Of a DNA stretch of 20,249 bases, positions 9,037-19,223 are shown one piece after another. The notes below the pieces were generated by a model, which was given only the letters and a program-made list of their open reading frames with translations, searched no databases and was not told where the DNA came from. Positions within the stretch are counted from its first letter, which is position 1. Every line of letters starts with the position of its first letter. The position numbers and the translations under genes were made by a program. This DNA is from Vitrella brassicaformis (Eukaryota; Sar; Vitrellaceae). The DNA is taken from contig CDMY01000489.1 of assembly GCA_001179505.1 (NCBI GenBank), forward strand, positions 4,343 through 24,591, given 5' to 3'.

Positions 9037-10435
9037 TCATTTCTTCTTGAGGGTGATCTTCATCTTGGCCTTTGGCTTGGCTGCGGCCGCCTTGGGCTGT
9101 CCCGCAGCGGCCGATACACCAGCAGCAGCAGCAGCAGCAGCAGGTGCCCCGTTCTCATCAGGGACCGTAAAGACCGATCCGTGATGCACGCCATACGATC
9201 GATCGTACTCCTCTTGCCAGCCTGTAGGACACACAGAGAGAGATGGTTGGCTGACGGCGTCGTGTGTGTCATGCATTCATGATCTCATTCATCTCACCTT
9301 CAAGCTGAGTGTGGATGCCGTGGCTCTTCGCCAGCCCGACGGGCGTCTCGCCTCGTGTGTTGGCGTCCGTCACTTTCAGGCCCTGACAAGACAAGAGATC
9401 AAATCAGAGTGAGTCGCGTCGCCCTGCATCCCTGCCGTCTTCGTGGGGACCTTCTGGATGAGTGTGTGGCAGCACTCTGACGCACCAGCCCTCTGCAACA
9501 GACATCCATGCCGCCAGTTGTCACAACAGCACGCTGGTCCTCGTGTGTCCTATGGCCTCACCGCCGCCCAATGAAGAGCGCTGTCCCCACTCTGGTACCA
9601 TGCCACACAACACACAATTGGATGGCTGGACGGATGGATGGGTGGGTGGATGGATGGTCGTGTCCGTCAGGTTGGCCCAGTTCACTTACCTTTGTTTTCT
9701 TGCTGACGTCACATTTGGGATTGGTTATCGCCAAGGAAAGAACGTCTCCTTGACCGCTGAAAGAAAGAACCAGCAACCAACCATCGTCACTATCACGAAC
9801 CACGGCTGCGTGCGGCTGTGGCGTTTGCTCACTGCTGGCACATCCAGTGGAGGGGCGTGCGTCCCATGGCGTCGCTGGGCGAAGGATCGACGCCTGGCGC
9901 CCTCAGAAGGACTGATGCGCTCTCACTCTCACCGTGCTGACAGGACCTGCAGGAGAGGCACCCAAGACACGCGAACACAGCATCGTCTGACGGCCTGGCG
10001 CCGGCTGCATATGTAGACGGTACATACCAGTGGAGGGGCGTCTGCATCTGTGGGTCAGGGATGTTGGCGTCGGCACCGTGCTCCACCAGCCAGGCTGATG
10101 GATGGATGACATGACATACACCATATGTATACGACGGGAAGATGCACACACAGTTCCTCTCTTTAGTGGACAGCTCAGCCCACCTATCGTCGATGCAGGC
10201 CTCTTCTCTCGCGCACTCTCACACAAGGCCGTGAACCCTGAAACAAACAGAGAGAAGGGCAACAGACAAACAATGAATCTCTCAGATCTCTCAGATCACT
10301 CACATACTGCAGTGGCATGCCGTGAATTGGCCGCTCACCTTTGTCGTCGAGGTCATTTATGTGCTCAACTACGCTTGTCAGATCAGCCTCCAGCTCCTCA
10401 AGCTGGCCCGTCGCTGCCGCCTGCCGTAGCAGCAT
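9037..10435 (-). CDS. Ankyrin-repeat protein with Lys-rich C-terminus
   Basis: Nine small exons on minus: 10435-10339, 10237-10184, 10094-10028, 9946-9833, 9756-9690, 9591-9562, 9492-9451, 9382-9298, 9221-9037. All phases agree and predict 246 residues. Ankyrin signatures occur in order: AAATGQLEELEADL (first helix pair), WLVEHGADANIPDPQMQTPL, GVDPSPSDAMGRTPLHW, SGDSALHWAARAGASECC, then VTDANTRGETPVGLAKSHG. This is about five repeats, some degenerate. The tail has an Ala run and ends in a basic stretch (KPKAKMKITLKKK). Ankyrin repeats bind protein partners (family knowledge); no enzymatic domain or membrane segment is seen, so the partner and location are unknown. The 10435 ATG is the first in frame and begins directly with a repeat. 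Head to head with the polyprenyl synthase gene, 220 bases apart. Confidence 0.85.
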
Positions 10436-10655
10436 CGCCTGGGACAGATTAATGAGATCTCGTCAAGCAAATCACAATGCCTTATTGTAGGCTGCTTGGG
10501 CTGCTCCTGGAATGCTCCAAAGCGGGAGATCGCTGGCGGCAAATGCGAGCTTGACCGCGAGCTTACAGAGGCAGGAAGCGGAGATCTTCTTTGGGTGCCC
10601 TCAGCCTTGAGAATGGAGTAGCCTCACCGCCTCACCCCGCCGCCCTCGTGTTTGC
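10436..10655. promoter_or_regulatory. Divergent promoter between ankyrin and polyprenyl synthase genes
   Basis: A 220-base spacer between opposite ATGs. It contains TGCGAGC at 10544-10550, as part of a direct repeat GCGAGCTT-gacc-GCGAGCTT (10545-10564). A GGCGGCAAA just upstream resembles an E2F-type site, but this is only a likeness. Confidence 0.5.
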
Positions 10656-12993
10656 ATGAGAATGCAGCTGCTTCACTCACCTGCTCTGATCTCGCTTGCC
10701 ATCGTTGTCGCCTGCATCCTCCCTCTGCCAGCTGTCGTCCTCGCATCGGTCCTCGCCCAATCCGCGCACCAGCACACCCATCTCCCACTCACCTTCATCC
10801 CACAGAAGCAGCGAAGAGGAAGACGCTCTCGTCGCACATCCAGGCGCAACAGCAGCAGCAGCAGCATCAGCGAATCCGACATGAGACGCCGACCCACATC
10901 TATCCCCGCCCCCCTTTGGCAATCGATGCTCTCCTCCGCTACACAGGGCTTTATCGCGCCCATGGCGACGAGAAGGCAGTTGTCTTCCTCGACGAGGAAG
11001 CCCCTGTTTGTGCCGCCGTCAGTGTCCAAGGTCATCCAGAAGATATCCATCCGCGATGGGGCCGGGGCAGAGTCCGAGGCGCGCATCGCCTCCCGGCTGT
11101 CGGAGCTGAGCTACCAGAGTGAGGGTGCTCCTGTGACGGCCGAGGTGCAGGAGGGAGGCGCCAGCGCATCGGTGGTGGCCAGGCCGACGTATGACGTGCT
11201 CAACCCACCACCTGGACCATCGCCATTTGACCAGGTAGGTACCAGAGGCTGGCTGCGATCTGATCTGTCGATTGATTCATCGATGGGTGGGGTGGATGGA
11301 TGGATGGTGGCCTTGCGTGGCGTGCAGGTGAAGGATGAGTTGGACATGCTGGCGGACGACGTGCGGGAGCTGGTGGACACGGACCACCCCGTGCTGAAGC
11401 TGGCGGCCTCGCACTTTTTCTCTCTGGCTAGTGGCAAGAAGTTCCGGCCCACCATAGTGATGCTCATGAGCCAGGCAGTGGAGCGCATCGGCGAGCCGAG
11501 AGATGAAGACGTCTACGAGAGGCAGAGGAGACTCGGACAGGTCAAGAGGGAAGCGAACAACACAACACATCAGAGAGAGAGAGAGAGATAGGCATGGTGT
11601 GTGTGCTGTGCGGGTCAGATAACCGAGATGATCCACACTGCATCTTTGATTCATGACGATGTGTTGGACGAGGCGGAGACCAGGAGGGGCAGCGACGCCG
11701 TGCACAAGCTATTCAGGTCAACCACACACCCCACACCACGGAACATACCCACCCATGCTATGCCCCACACGAGTGTCCCTTCGTTCTCTTCTCCTTCAGC
11801 AACAAAGTTGCTGTGTTAGCTGGCGATTTTCTCCTCGCACGTGCGTCCGTCCTGCTGGCCAGACTGGGAAATGGTATGTATGCCAGTGAGTGGCATCCTC
11901 CCCCACACGTGCCTCTGCTGTCGGTTCGGTGGCCGCATCTCACCCCACCCCTCTCTCTTTGCTTGCTGCTGTGGTGTGCCTGTCTGTCAGTTGAGGTGGT
12001 AGAGGTGATGGCGACCGCTTTGGATGCGCTGGTGACTGGCGAGGTCATGCAGGCCAAGGCGCAGCCCACTGACCTTGAGTCATTCGACTGGTATGCACAG
12101 CACAGCACACAGGCAGACAGACAGACAGACAGAAACATGTGGATGGACTGATGACTCACTCGTGTGGCTTGACTGCCTGCGTGTGTGTGTGTGTGTAGGT
12201 ATGTCCGAAAGTCTTATTTCAAGACTGCCTCGCTCATCGCATGCAGCTGCAAATCAGCCGCACTCCTCAGTCAGCATGAATGACCACACTCACGGCACGG
12301 CACGGCACACCACACCACTGAGGGATTCTTGCCTGCCTGAGCCATCCGTGTCGGGTTCCGTCCTGTTTGCCTTCTCACTGCCTTGCAGGTGGTTATGGGC
12401 AGGAGAGCGAGGAGGTGATAGCTGCCGAGAAGTTCGGCTACCACCTCGGCCTCGCCTTCCAGATCGTCGACGACCTCCTCGACTTCACACAATCAGCTGA
12501 CCTCCTCGGTGAGCCAGCCATTCAACGAGCGAGCGAGCCAGCCTGCACCGCACCAAGCACACATCTATCTGTGTGTGTGTGTGTGTGTGTATTGATTTGA
12601 TATATGTCAGGGAAGCCAGCTCTGTCGGATCTGAAGAATGGCCACGCGACGGCTCCCATCTTGTATGCGGCCGAGGAGTACCCCGAGATGGGCCCGTTGA
12701 TACGGAGGCGGTTCAAGGACAAGGGCGACGTGCAGACCGCACACAAACTGCTCAAACAGTCATCGGTCAGTCAGTGCCACACATGGGGAAGGGCAGAGGT
12801 CTGGTGACGGATCGGATACCATTCTGCCTGCCGTCCTTGCCTTGCGTGTGGTGTGCAGGGTCTGGAGAAGACCCGTGAGCTGGCTCTCTGGCATGCGAGT
12901 CAGGCTGTGGAGTGGCTGTCGAGCTTCCCCGACACCCCCGCCAACCAGGCCCTCGTCAGGCTCACCACCCAAGTCATCACACGCATCAAGTAA
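10656..12993 (+). CDS. Long-chain trans-polyprenyl (solanesyl-type) diphosphate synthase, probably plastid
   Basis: Condenses isopentenyl diphosphate with an allylic diphosphate to make the long prenyl tail of quinones. Nine exons: 10656-11234, 11328-11540, 11619-11716, 11800-11873, 11991-12090, 12199-12269, 12389-12508, 12611-12765, 12859-12993. Phases agree, giving 514 residues. Seen: GKKFRP (229-234), first Asp-rich motif [13 protein letters not shown] (D277, D278, D281), GDFLLARAS, and second Asp-rich motif QIVDDLLDF (D406, D407, D410). These are the full catalytic set of class-I trans-prenyltransferases. Residues 1-190 are an extra leader: a hydrophobic signal-like segment ([20 protein letters not shown]), then Arg/Ser-rich text with FIP and FIAP, as in bipartite targeting to complex plastids. 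Similarity in the C-terminal half ([11 protein letters not shown]) fits the solanesyl/decaprenyl group; chain length cannot be read from sequence by eye. A mitochondrial location is less likely given the signal-like start. Confidence 0.92.
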
Positions 12994-13031
12994 AGTGACC
13001 GACGGGCGTGGCGTGTGGTACCTGTGGTGGT

Positions 13032-13053
13032 CTGCCTGCCTGCCTGCCTGCCT
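13032..13053. repeat. (TGCC)n microsatellite
   Basis: About five tandem CTGC/TGCC units 40 bases after the synthase stop codon. Its complement (GGCA)n occurs at 13870-13885 and 14150-14169, so these tracts could pair as inverted repeats. Confidence 0.85.
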
Positions 13054-13860
13054 ACCTGGATGCCGTGTGCTGCCTGCGAATGAAGTGCAGTCGGTCGGTC
13101 GGCGCTTGTGTTATCTTTTTGGGCGGGGAGGGAGGGAGGGCGGGCGAATGGATGGGCACACGAGTGTGGGTGAATGGATGGATGGATGGATGGACGAGAC
13201 GAGTGGGTGCGTGACGTGAAGGGGCAGACAAGGCAAGGGCATTGTGGTTGGTTGGTGTACATATCACTCACTCACTCTCTCACTCTCACGGCCAGCCAAC
13301 CTTGGTTGGGCTCGGTTGGTTGCCTTATTGTGCTGTGCTGTGCTCTCAACACGACAGACACACTGATGTTGGTTGAGGTTTTGTGACTGAATGCATGGTC
13401 AATGGTGAGTGGTGAATGGTGGGCAGGTGCTATGCACGCCGTGATTCATCCATCCTTCCATCTATCTGTTTTTTCACTGTATAGACCCCCTGCATCCACA
13501 TACTCGCTGGCTGCGTGAATGGCGCAATCGTTCGGACGGACACGTCGCGCTCTCCACACACATACACACACACACATGCACACACACACGTGCACGACCA
13601 GCGTGCAGCGCGTTTGTGTGGGCGTTAGAGCTTGGCGATGGCAGCCTGCCTGGTGTGTGCGTTGTCCGTCCGTTGTGTGGAGACTGAGTGTGAGCGCCTT
13701 GACGCGACAATGACTCGACTCAACTCAAGTGAACAGCATTGACAACGATCCGAGCTCCCTCCCTTTAATTAGTCCCTGCCCATGTATATCAGTCAATCAG
13801 GACACACACACACAAAAATAGAATACACCCACGTAACTAACGAAATGACGCGATAAAGCA

Positions 13861-13892
13861 GGCAGACAGGCAGGCAGGCAGGCAGACAGATA
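13861..13892. repeat. (CAGG/CAGA)n microsatellite
   Basis: Tandem GGCAGACA and GGCA units in the spacer upstream of the small minus-strand orphan's 3' end. Confidence 0.8.
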
Positions 13893-14093
13893 GAGAGGGA
13901 AGAGGCTCCTTCTTACAGCCATACACACCACACCCAGACACCCAGACACAGAGTAAGTACGTCCCTCCCTGTAGCAATTCCTCAGCTACGTCACCTTGAG
14001 TACTCAAGTAAGCACACAGGCAGCGACGCAAAAACTGGCGTACAACGACAGGCACCACATGAATGCGATTCATCAGCCATGTCGGTTGCCACT

Positions 14094-14169
14094 CAGACAG
14101 ACAGACAGACAGACAGACAGACAGGCTCTGTACAAGGACGGCAGGAAGGCAGGCAGGCAGGCAGGCAGA
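14094..14169. repeat. (ACAG)n tract followed by (GGCA)n tract
   Basis: A run of about seven CAGA/ACAG units, a 25-base gap, then about five GGCA units. Forward frames across it read as Arg/Gln/Thr/Asp repeats and are not genes. Confidence 0.85.
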
Positions 14170-14288
14170 CGTTGGCAGGTCCCGTTCCCCCCTCACCTGC
14201 ACGCACACACACGCGCGCACACGCGCACACATGACGCGCACACGAGAACATATAGAATCTTCCTGTGTGGGTGGGTGGGATGGCTCCC

Positions 14289-14702
14289 TCACTTGTTGCC
14301 CATGTCCAACACGTCTCGCTGGAGCTTGCGCATCAGCTCCTCACCCAGATCTACGCCCACACTGTTGGCCCGCTCATGGTCACCTGTCCACACAAGCCAG
14401 ACGCAGCCACACACACCGCATTGATGCGACGGCATTCGTTTCCACCTCCCACATTCTCACCCAGCACTATGCCCTTCTTCTTGACGACGGCGTCGACAGC
14501 TACCATTGGCAGCTTGCCCACCTTGAGCAGCTCCTTCTCACGCCTGCACACACAACCATGACAGAGACACGGGGGCCTAAGACCGTGGCTCTATCCATCC
14601 ATCCATCTCACTTGGAGAGGCCGCACATGACCTCGGCCGCCACATACCCAAACCCAGGGTCGGTATGCAGCTGCTCCACATACTCGTCACGCTTGGCCCA
14701 GT
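14289..14702 (-). CDS. Small orphan protein, 5' end unresolved
   Basis: Three consecutive minus exons are clear: about 14702-14612, 14543-14461 and 14383-14289, with GT-AG introns of 68 and 77 bases and matching phases (2, then 1). They read DWAKRDEYVEQLHTDPGFGY, VAAEVMCGLSKREKELLKVG, KLPMVAVDAVVKKKGIVLG, then DHERANSVGVDLGEELMRKL and QRDVLDMGNK before TGA (14291-14289). The first exon's acceptor is weak (AG at 14704-14703, preceded in frame by a stop). A likely first exon lies upstream from ATG 14924 (MARAVGADMSCMKGCLGKRK), but I cannot join it in frame with canonical splice sites. No family recognised. The exon with VVKKKGIVLG looks like a folded core with a helical C-terminus. It lies head to head with the HPR gene. 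Confidence 0.6.
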
Positions 14703-14783
14703 CTTACACTACGGCGGCCTGCCAGGCGAGCCGCAACACACAAGGGAGAATCACATGCGGCCACATGTGCATCGCATTGCACA

Positions 14784-14924
14784 TCAGATGCATCCTCGTG
14801 GGCCTGCCTGCTGCATGTGTTGGTCGGCGTCTGATCCATTGGCAGTGTCCTGCATGTCGGCCACCTTGCGCTTGCCCAGGCATCCCTTCATGCAGCTCAT
14901 ATCCGCTCCCACCGCCCGTGCCAT
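14784..14924 (-). CDS. Candidate first exon of the small orphan gene
   Basis: Short open frame starting at ATG 14924: MARAVGADMSCMKGCLGKRK, then VADMQDTANGSDADQHMQQ, ending at a TGA at 14786-14784. Composition is protein-like and position fits the missing start of the downstream minus exons, but no GT donor in a usable phase links them. A GC donor after MQQ gives the wrong phase. It may be a separate upstream frame. Confidence 0.35.
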   Translation of the reverse strand: MARAVGADMSCMKGCLGKRKVADMQDTANGSDADQHMQQAGPRGCI

Positions 14925-15199
14925 GAATCAACCCAGGAGAACACCAAGTTGCTAGCGACGATGTGATCTTCGTTTGGAAGCGCTGCTCCCGACGGAGCGG
15001 TTTCACGGAATCCGATCCATTTGCGAGCTTTTTCATTTGCGGACGTTCCGAGAAGCGAGGCATCAGGTGCTCGCCGTCGATAAGCTGTGCTCTAAGATCT
15101 TGCCGGTTTTATCGAAGATCTGATGATGCGGTACCTCATGCTGGTTTCTGTGTCGTGGCTTGAAGAGAGGCGGTGATTGATTCATACGGACGCCTGGAG
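14925..15199. promoter_or_regulatory. Divergent promoter before the HPR gene
   Basis: Spacer between the candidate minus start (14924) and the HPR start (15200). It includes TTTGCGAGCTTTTT, with the heptamer TGCGAGC at 15022-15028. Confidence 0.45.
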
Positions 15200-18100
15200 A
15201 TGAAGCCTCTCTACCCTCTTATCATCCCTCTGCTGCACATCTATGTGCATGCTGCCGAGCATCGACAAACCAGGCCGGCCTTCGTCGTCGCTCCCCTCAA
15301 CCGTGTGTCGTCCGCTCCACCTCGTCAGCTCTATCCCCTCCCTCGGCTGCCAAATGATGCCGTCACACACATGAGGTCCCTTCCCTCAGCCGCAGTGGAG
15401 GTGGATCTTCGCCGTGGCGCGTCAGCAGCTGTTGATCCGCTGTCAACCGACAGCCCGGTCAGGAAGGTGCGGCAGCGGGTCGTGGTCAAGCTGCCTGAGG
15501 AAACCAAGGACAAGGCGTACAGCGTCACTCGGCCATCGCGGGGCCGCCCGTCTTTGCCGTTGCATCGGTGCTCGAGTGTGGAGAGCCTGCTTGATCTGAT
15601 TGGCGAGGCTGCGAACAGGACGTCACTGGACGCGCCCACTGTGTCGGCTGCCATCACCACCCTCGCCCGACTGGCCACGTCGTCCCGCGAAGGCCGCAGA
15701 GGAGCTCATAAGTGGCTGAGTGATGCCCGTGTGGTGGACCTGATCGAGCGGCAGCTGGTGGAGCACCTGGACGACACGCCTCTCGACTTTGCCGGCAGCC
15801 GGGGATGTACACTGTTGTGGGCGCTGGGCATGCTGCAGTGGGACGACAGCAAGGTGCCGGACCGCCTCTCTGCTGAGGTGCTCGGAGATTTGGACGCCCT
15901 CAGCATCAAAGACATGACTCAGGCCACCATCGGCCTCGCAGCTATCCGCTCGGCCACCAGTAGATCACCGCCCTCTCGCAGGCGTCAGAGGCACGAAGGC
16001 ATGTACATCGACCTGCTGCTCAAGCAGCTCTCTCAGAGGCTGGTCGACCACTGCCCGCCCGACGTCACAGATGCCATTGTCCAGACAGCCACGGCCCTGT
16101 CGAAAGCTGGTGTGCACAACGTCACTCTTGTCGGTCGGCTGGCGGGCCTGGCACTGCCCCACTTGACCCCCTCCCTCCCCACCAAGCAGCTGGGGATGCT
16201 GCTGTGGGCCATGAGTGTCATGAGCTACCCGGAGGGAGTGTCGCTGCCACAGGGCGGATCCATGGGCGTCAGGCCCTGGCGATTCGAGCACGGCAAAGTG
16301 GTCGAGGAGCTGCTCGAGCGGATTGCCGAGTGGGGGGAGGGGAGGGACTGGGCAGCAGAGGACCCTGAGACTGTGGCGTGGGTGGTAGTTGGTGTGGGGC
16401 TGTTGGCCTGGAGGCACGACCTACACGGCAAGAAGAAGGGCTATGGACAAGGCAGCAGCGGCGCCACAAGCATGCTCATGGTAAGTAGGTATTGTACACT
16501 ACACAGACTCGCGCGCGATTCCCCCTCCCTCGTTTACCTGTTTGCCATCAGGCATTCCTCGAGCGCGTCGGCGAGGAGGTCGACCTCTCACCATCACGGC
16601 TATCTGACCACGGCCTGAGCAACCTGCTCACCGGCCTCTCCAAGGCGTCCATCAGCCCCTCCTCCACAGCATGGGACCGAATCGCATCATCACTGCTCAC
16701 GCGCCACCCATCCGACATCAAGCCATGGTGCCTCCTCGCCTGTCTTGTTGCCTTTGGCGAGAACGGCCGCGCGTCGCCACCTATCATCAGGGCGGCCCAG
16801 GAGGCTCTTTCTGAGAGGCTCCTGAGGGAGATCCACACGCTGCGCAGTCACGAGCTGTGCATGATTGCACGGAGCATGGCGCGGCTGCGGGTGCGGAACG
16901 GCCTGGTGATGGAGAGGATCGCCGCGCAGGCCACCCGGCTGCTGCGGATGGAGCGTCTGCAGCTGTGGGAGATATCGGTGCTGCTGTGGAGCTTCGCCAT
17001 CCTGGAGTTCCGCCCGCGTGACTTCCTCGAGTGCAGCCTGGTGCACATGCTGCGTGAGTACCAGATGAGCGTCCCCGGGAGCGCCGCCTCCAGCCAGGTC
17101 AACCTCTACCACCTGGCCAGTGCCGTGTGGAGCTGCGCCAAGCTATTCCCCTTCGCCAGCAGTGATGCCGAGCAAGATGACCCTTATGAGGCAGAGGGTC
17201 TGGCTGGCAGTTCTGAGGGGCAGGGTGAGGATGGTAAGCAGTGGGTGCGTGAGCGTGAGGGTCGGGAGCCGCGGATGGACTGGCGGCTGGTGCGTCAGTT
17301 CATGGTCGACGCCATGAGGATATGCGCCGCCCGCATCGACGAACTCGAACCGTCGGTGAGAGAGATCAATGAGAGAGAACAGCCCTTGCACACAACACAT
17401 GTCACACCGATTGCAATGCGATGCATGTGTGGGTATTGTGTGTGTGTGTTTAGCGTGTGGCGGCCATCGCGTGGGCGATCCTCAGTCTGCACGTTACGGC
17501 CAAGCCCCTTCTCGTCGCCATTGCCGGCCGCATCACGGCGGACCCAACAGCAGCAGCACCCCTTCCCAGAAGCTCCCCCTACCAGGGCCCCCCGTTCCTG
17601 CGTCGGCTGGCCAACCGGCAGCTCGTCACACTTATGACCGCAATCACACGGGGCGGCCTCTTGCATGGAGCTGTTTGGGACGCATTTCGGCAAGAGATCC
17701 ATCGCAGGGGCGTCGGGTCCTTCTCACCCAATGCGCTGGTCAACGTGGCGTGGGCCATCAAGAATGGGGCTGTGTGTGTGGAGCGGAGGTGTGCCAAGAG
17801 GAGGAGGATGGAGTCAGATGGGGAAGGGCGTGGGGTGGCTGAGTGGAGGAAGGATGCCGATCTGCTGGTGTCTTTCGGTCGCGAGCTGTCGTGTGTTGTG
17901 AAGGAGGCGTCTCGGCGTGGGTTCCGCGACTTTGCGCCCCGTCGGCTGTGCATGCTGCTGCAGCTGGTGCCGTGGCTGCTCACCTGCTCGGCTGTGACCA
18001 TCACCGTGCAGCAGCACAAGGGCGGCAACAGCCACAAGAGCAGCCATTGTGCTGATGATGATGCGTTATCGTCTCTCCATTTCCCTCTATCGTTCATCAA

Positions 18101-18755
18101 CGCCGCTCGCGAGTACTTTGCGCAGCGGAACAGGCACCTCAAGTCGACCAAGATAGCGGACCTCTACCTGAAGGCGCGGCCACTCCCACTCCCGCCAGAG
18201 CTCTTCTCCGACGCACTCGAGCTGCTCGAGATGGAGGCCAGACGAGTGGAACGGGGGAATGATGGCGATGAGAGTGAGACGGCCGCAGATGCAACTGCAG
18301 AGAAGGCGACATTGGCCGCGTGTGCGAGTGGTGAGGACCCGTCGCACCAGCTGGCGTGGTCGAGCACGGTGTTCCTGGGTCAGATAGCGTCCGAGGTGCG
18401 GCGGCGGGTGCGGTCGTTCACGCCCTATCAGCTGGTGCTGCTGCAGGATACCTGCATCCAGCTGACAGCACAGATCGTCCAGCTGCGCCAGTGCCTCAGC
18501 ACATCGTCGGCCGTGTCGTCAGTGCTGGGCAACTCCATCCTGGCGGCACTGACACAAGTGGTGCAGAAGACGGTGGATGGGCTGAGGGAGGAAAGCTATC
18601 GGCGGCTGGCGGCGATGAACAACAAGGATGTCGACAAGGAGAGGCGGAAAGATGCGCTGAAGCTGCTGACGGTTGAGCTGTCTGCTGAGGAGCTGCAGAG
18701 GGCCTTGGGGAAGGTGTCGAAAGTCATTGTGACTGTCAGATACAGAGAGAGATAG
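15200..18755 (+). CDS. HPR/FASTK-like helical-repeat protein, probably organellar RNA metabolism
   Basis: Three exons: 15200-16480, 16552-17355, 17454-18755, giving 1128 residues. I start at ATG 15200; a GTG nine codons upstream is in frame but unlikely in a eukaryote. The first 18 residues (MKPLYPLIIPLLHIYVHA) look like a signal peptide, followed by a basic leader with RPAFVVAPLNR, like the Phe motif of complex red plastid transit peptides. The body is alpha-helical with recurring Trp-Ala helices: CTLLWALGMLQ (about 201), LGMLLWAMSVM (about 331), VLLWSFAILEF (about 571), SAVWSCAKLF (about 617), AIAWAILSL (about 698) and NVAWAIKNG (about 792). Such spaced LLWA repeats are known from the RAP, FASTK and HPR/OPR families of organellar RNA-binding proteins. 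I see no clear C-terminal RAP domain. Plastid versus mitochondrion and the RNA target cannot be told here. Confidence 0.78.
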
Positions 18756-19014
18756 ATGGATTGATGACGGACGGACTGTTTGATCATCCCTGTGCCGGTC
18801 GAGACTGATACGGACAGACACCAGCGACGCACTGATAGAGACACACGGAAGGACGGTCCAGTTCAGAAGCAGCGTGTTTCTGTAAGGCCCGTGTCTAGCA
18901 CATCGGTCCCATTTACGCGGCAACCCCATACGTGACATGCACACAGGCTTTGCACTGTCTGCAAATATAAAATGTGACTATCGATCATCTCCTCTTCGGG
19001 CACTATCATGTCAG
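18756..19014. other. 3' flank of the HPR gene, no gene seen
   Basis: About 260 bases after the HPR stop. It contains short GACGG and ACAG repeats and no protein-like frame on either strand apart from shadow ORFs. Confidence 0.45.
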
Positions 19015-19223
19015 CCTTCCTTTTCCTGGACCGTAATGCTTTGTCTCCCTCCTCACGATGGGGCAGATGGATATGGGACTCATAGACGGATGGATGGATG
19101 GATGTGACACAGTACGTCCATACGAGATCCATTCTTGCTATCTTGCTCCTCGCTCTTAGCCTGGAGGGCGCCCGAGCGCCCCAGGCTCACAAAATCGCCC
19201 GATCTGCGACTGTTGAGATCCAT
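19015..19223 (-). pseudogene. Degraded 5' fragment of the NTH-like gene
   Basis: From ATG 19223 on minus the text reads MDLNSRRSGDF..., then LGRSGALQAKSEEQDSKN, matching the glycosylase start (MDLRRSGRSGARQAKSEEQDSKK) but with a 24-base insertion. Matching ends at about 19132. A second, weaker match lies at about 19055-19018: EGDKAL corresponds to EDEKAL of the glycosylase (1837-1870 region) in another frame, with CCATC repeats between. No HhH or catalytic part follows. It lies head to head with gene A', as the intact pair does on the left, so it was copied with it and then decayed. Confidence 0.65.

Larger units (their letters stand above)
12994..14288. other. Long tail-to-tail spacer, repeat-rich, no gene seen
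   Basis: About 1.3 kb between two convergent genes. It holds TGCC, ATGG, AC, CAGG/CAGA and ACAG repeats. Open frames are translations of those repeats. I see no tRNA-like cloverleaf and no clear exon. Confidence 0.6.

Noticed and set aside
13032-14169. Possible CRISPR-like or satellite array from the TGCC/GGCA/ACAG tracts
   Set aside because: Units are 4 bases with no spacers; these are plain microsatellites in a eukaryotic spacer.
14063-14926. 287-codon plus-strand frame
   Set aside because: Starts in ACAG/GGCA microsatellites and then runs antisense to the spliced minus-strand orphan exons.
15173-15199. GTG start nine codons before the HPR ATG
   Set aside because: Non-ATG start is unlikely in a eukaryotic nuclear gene, and the ATG at 15200 directly begins a signal-like segment.
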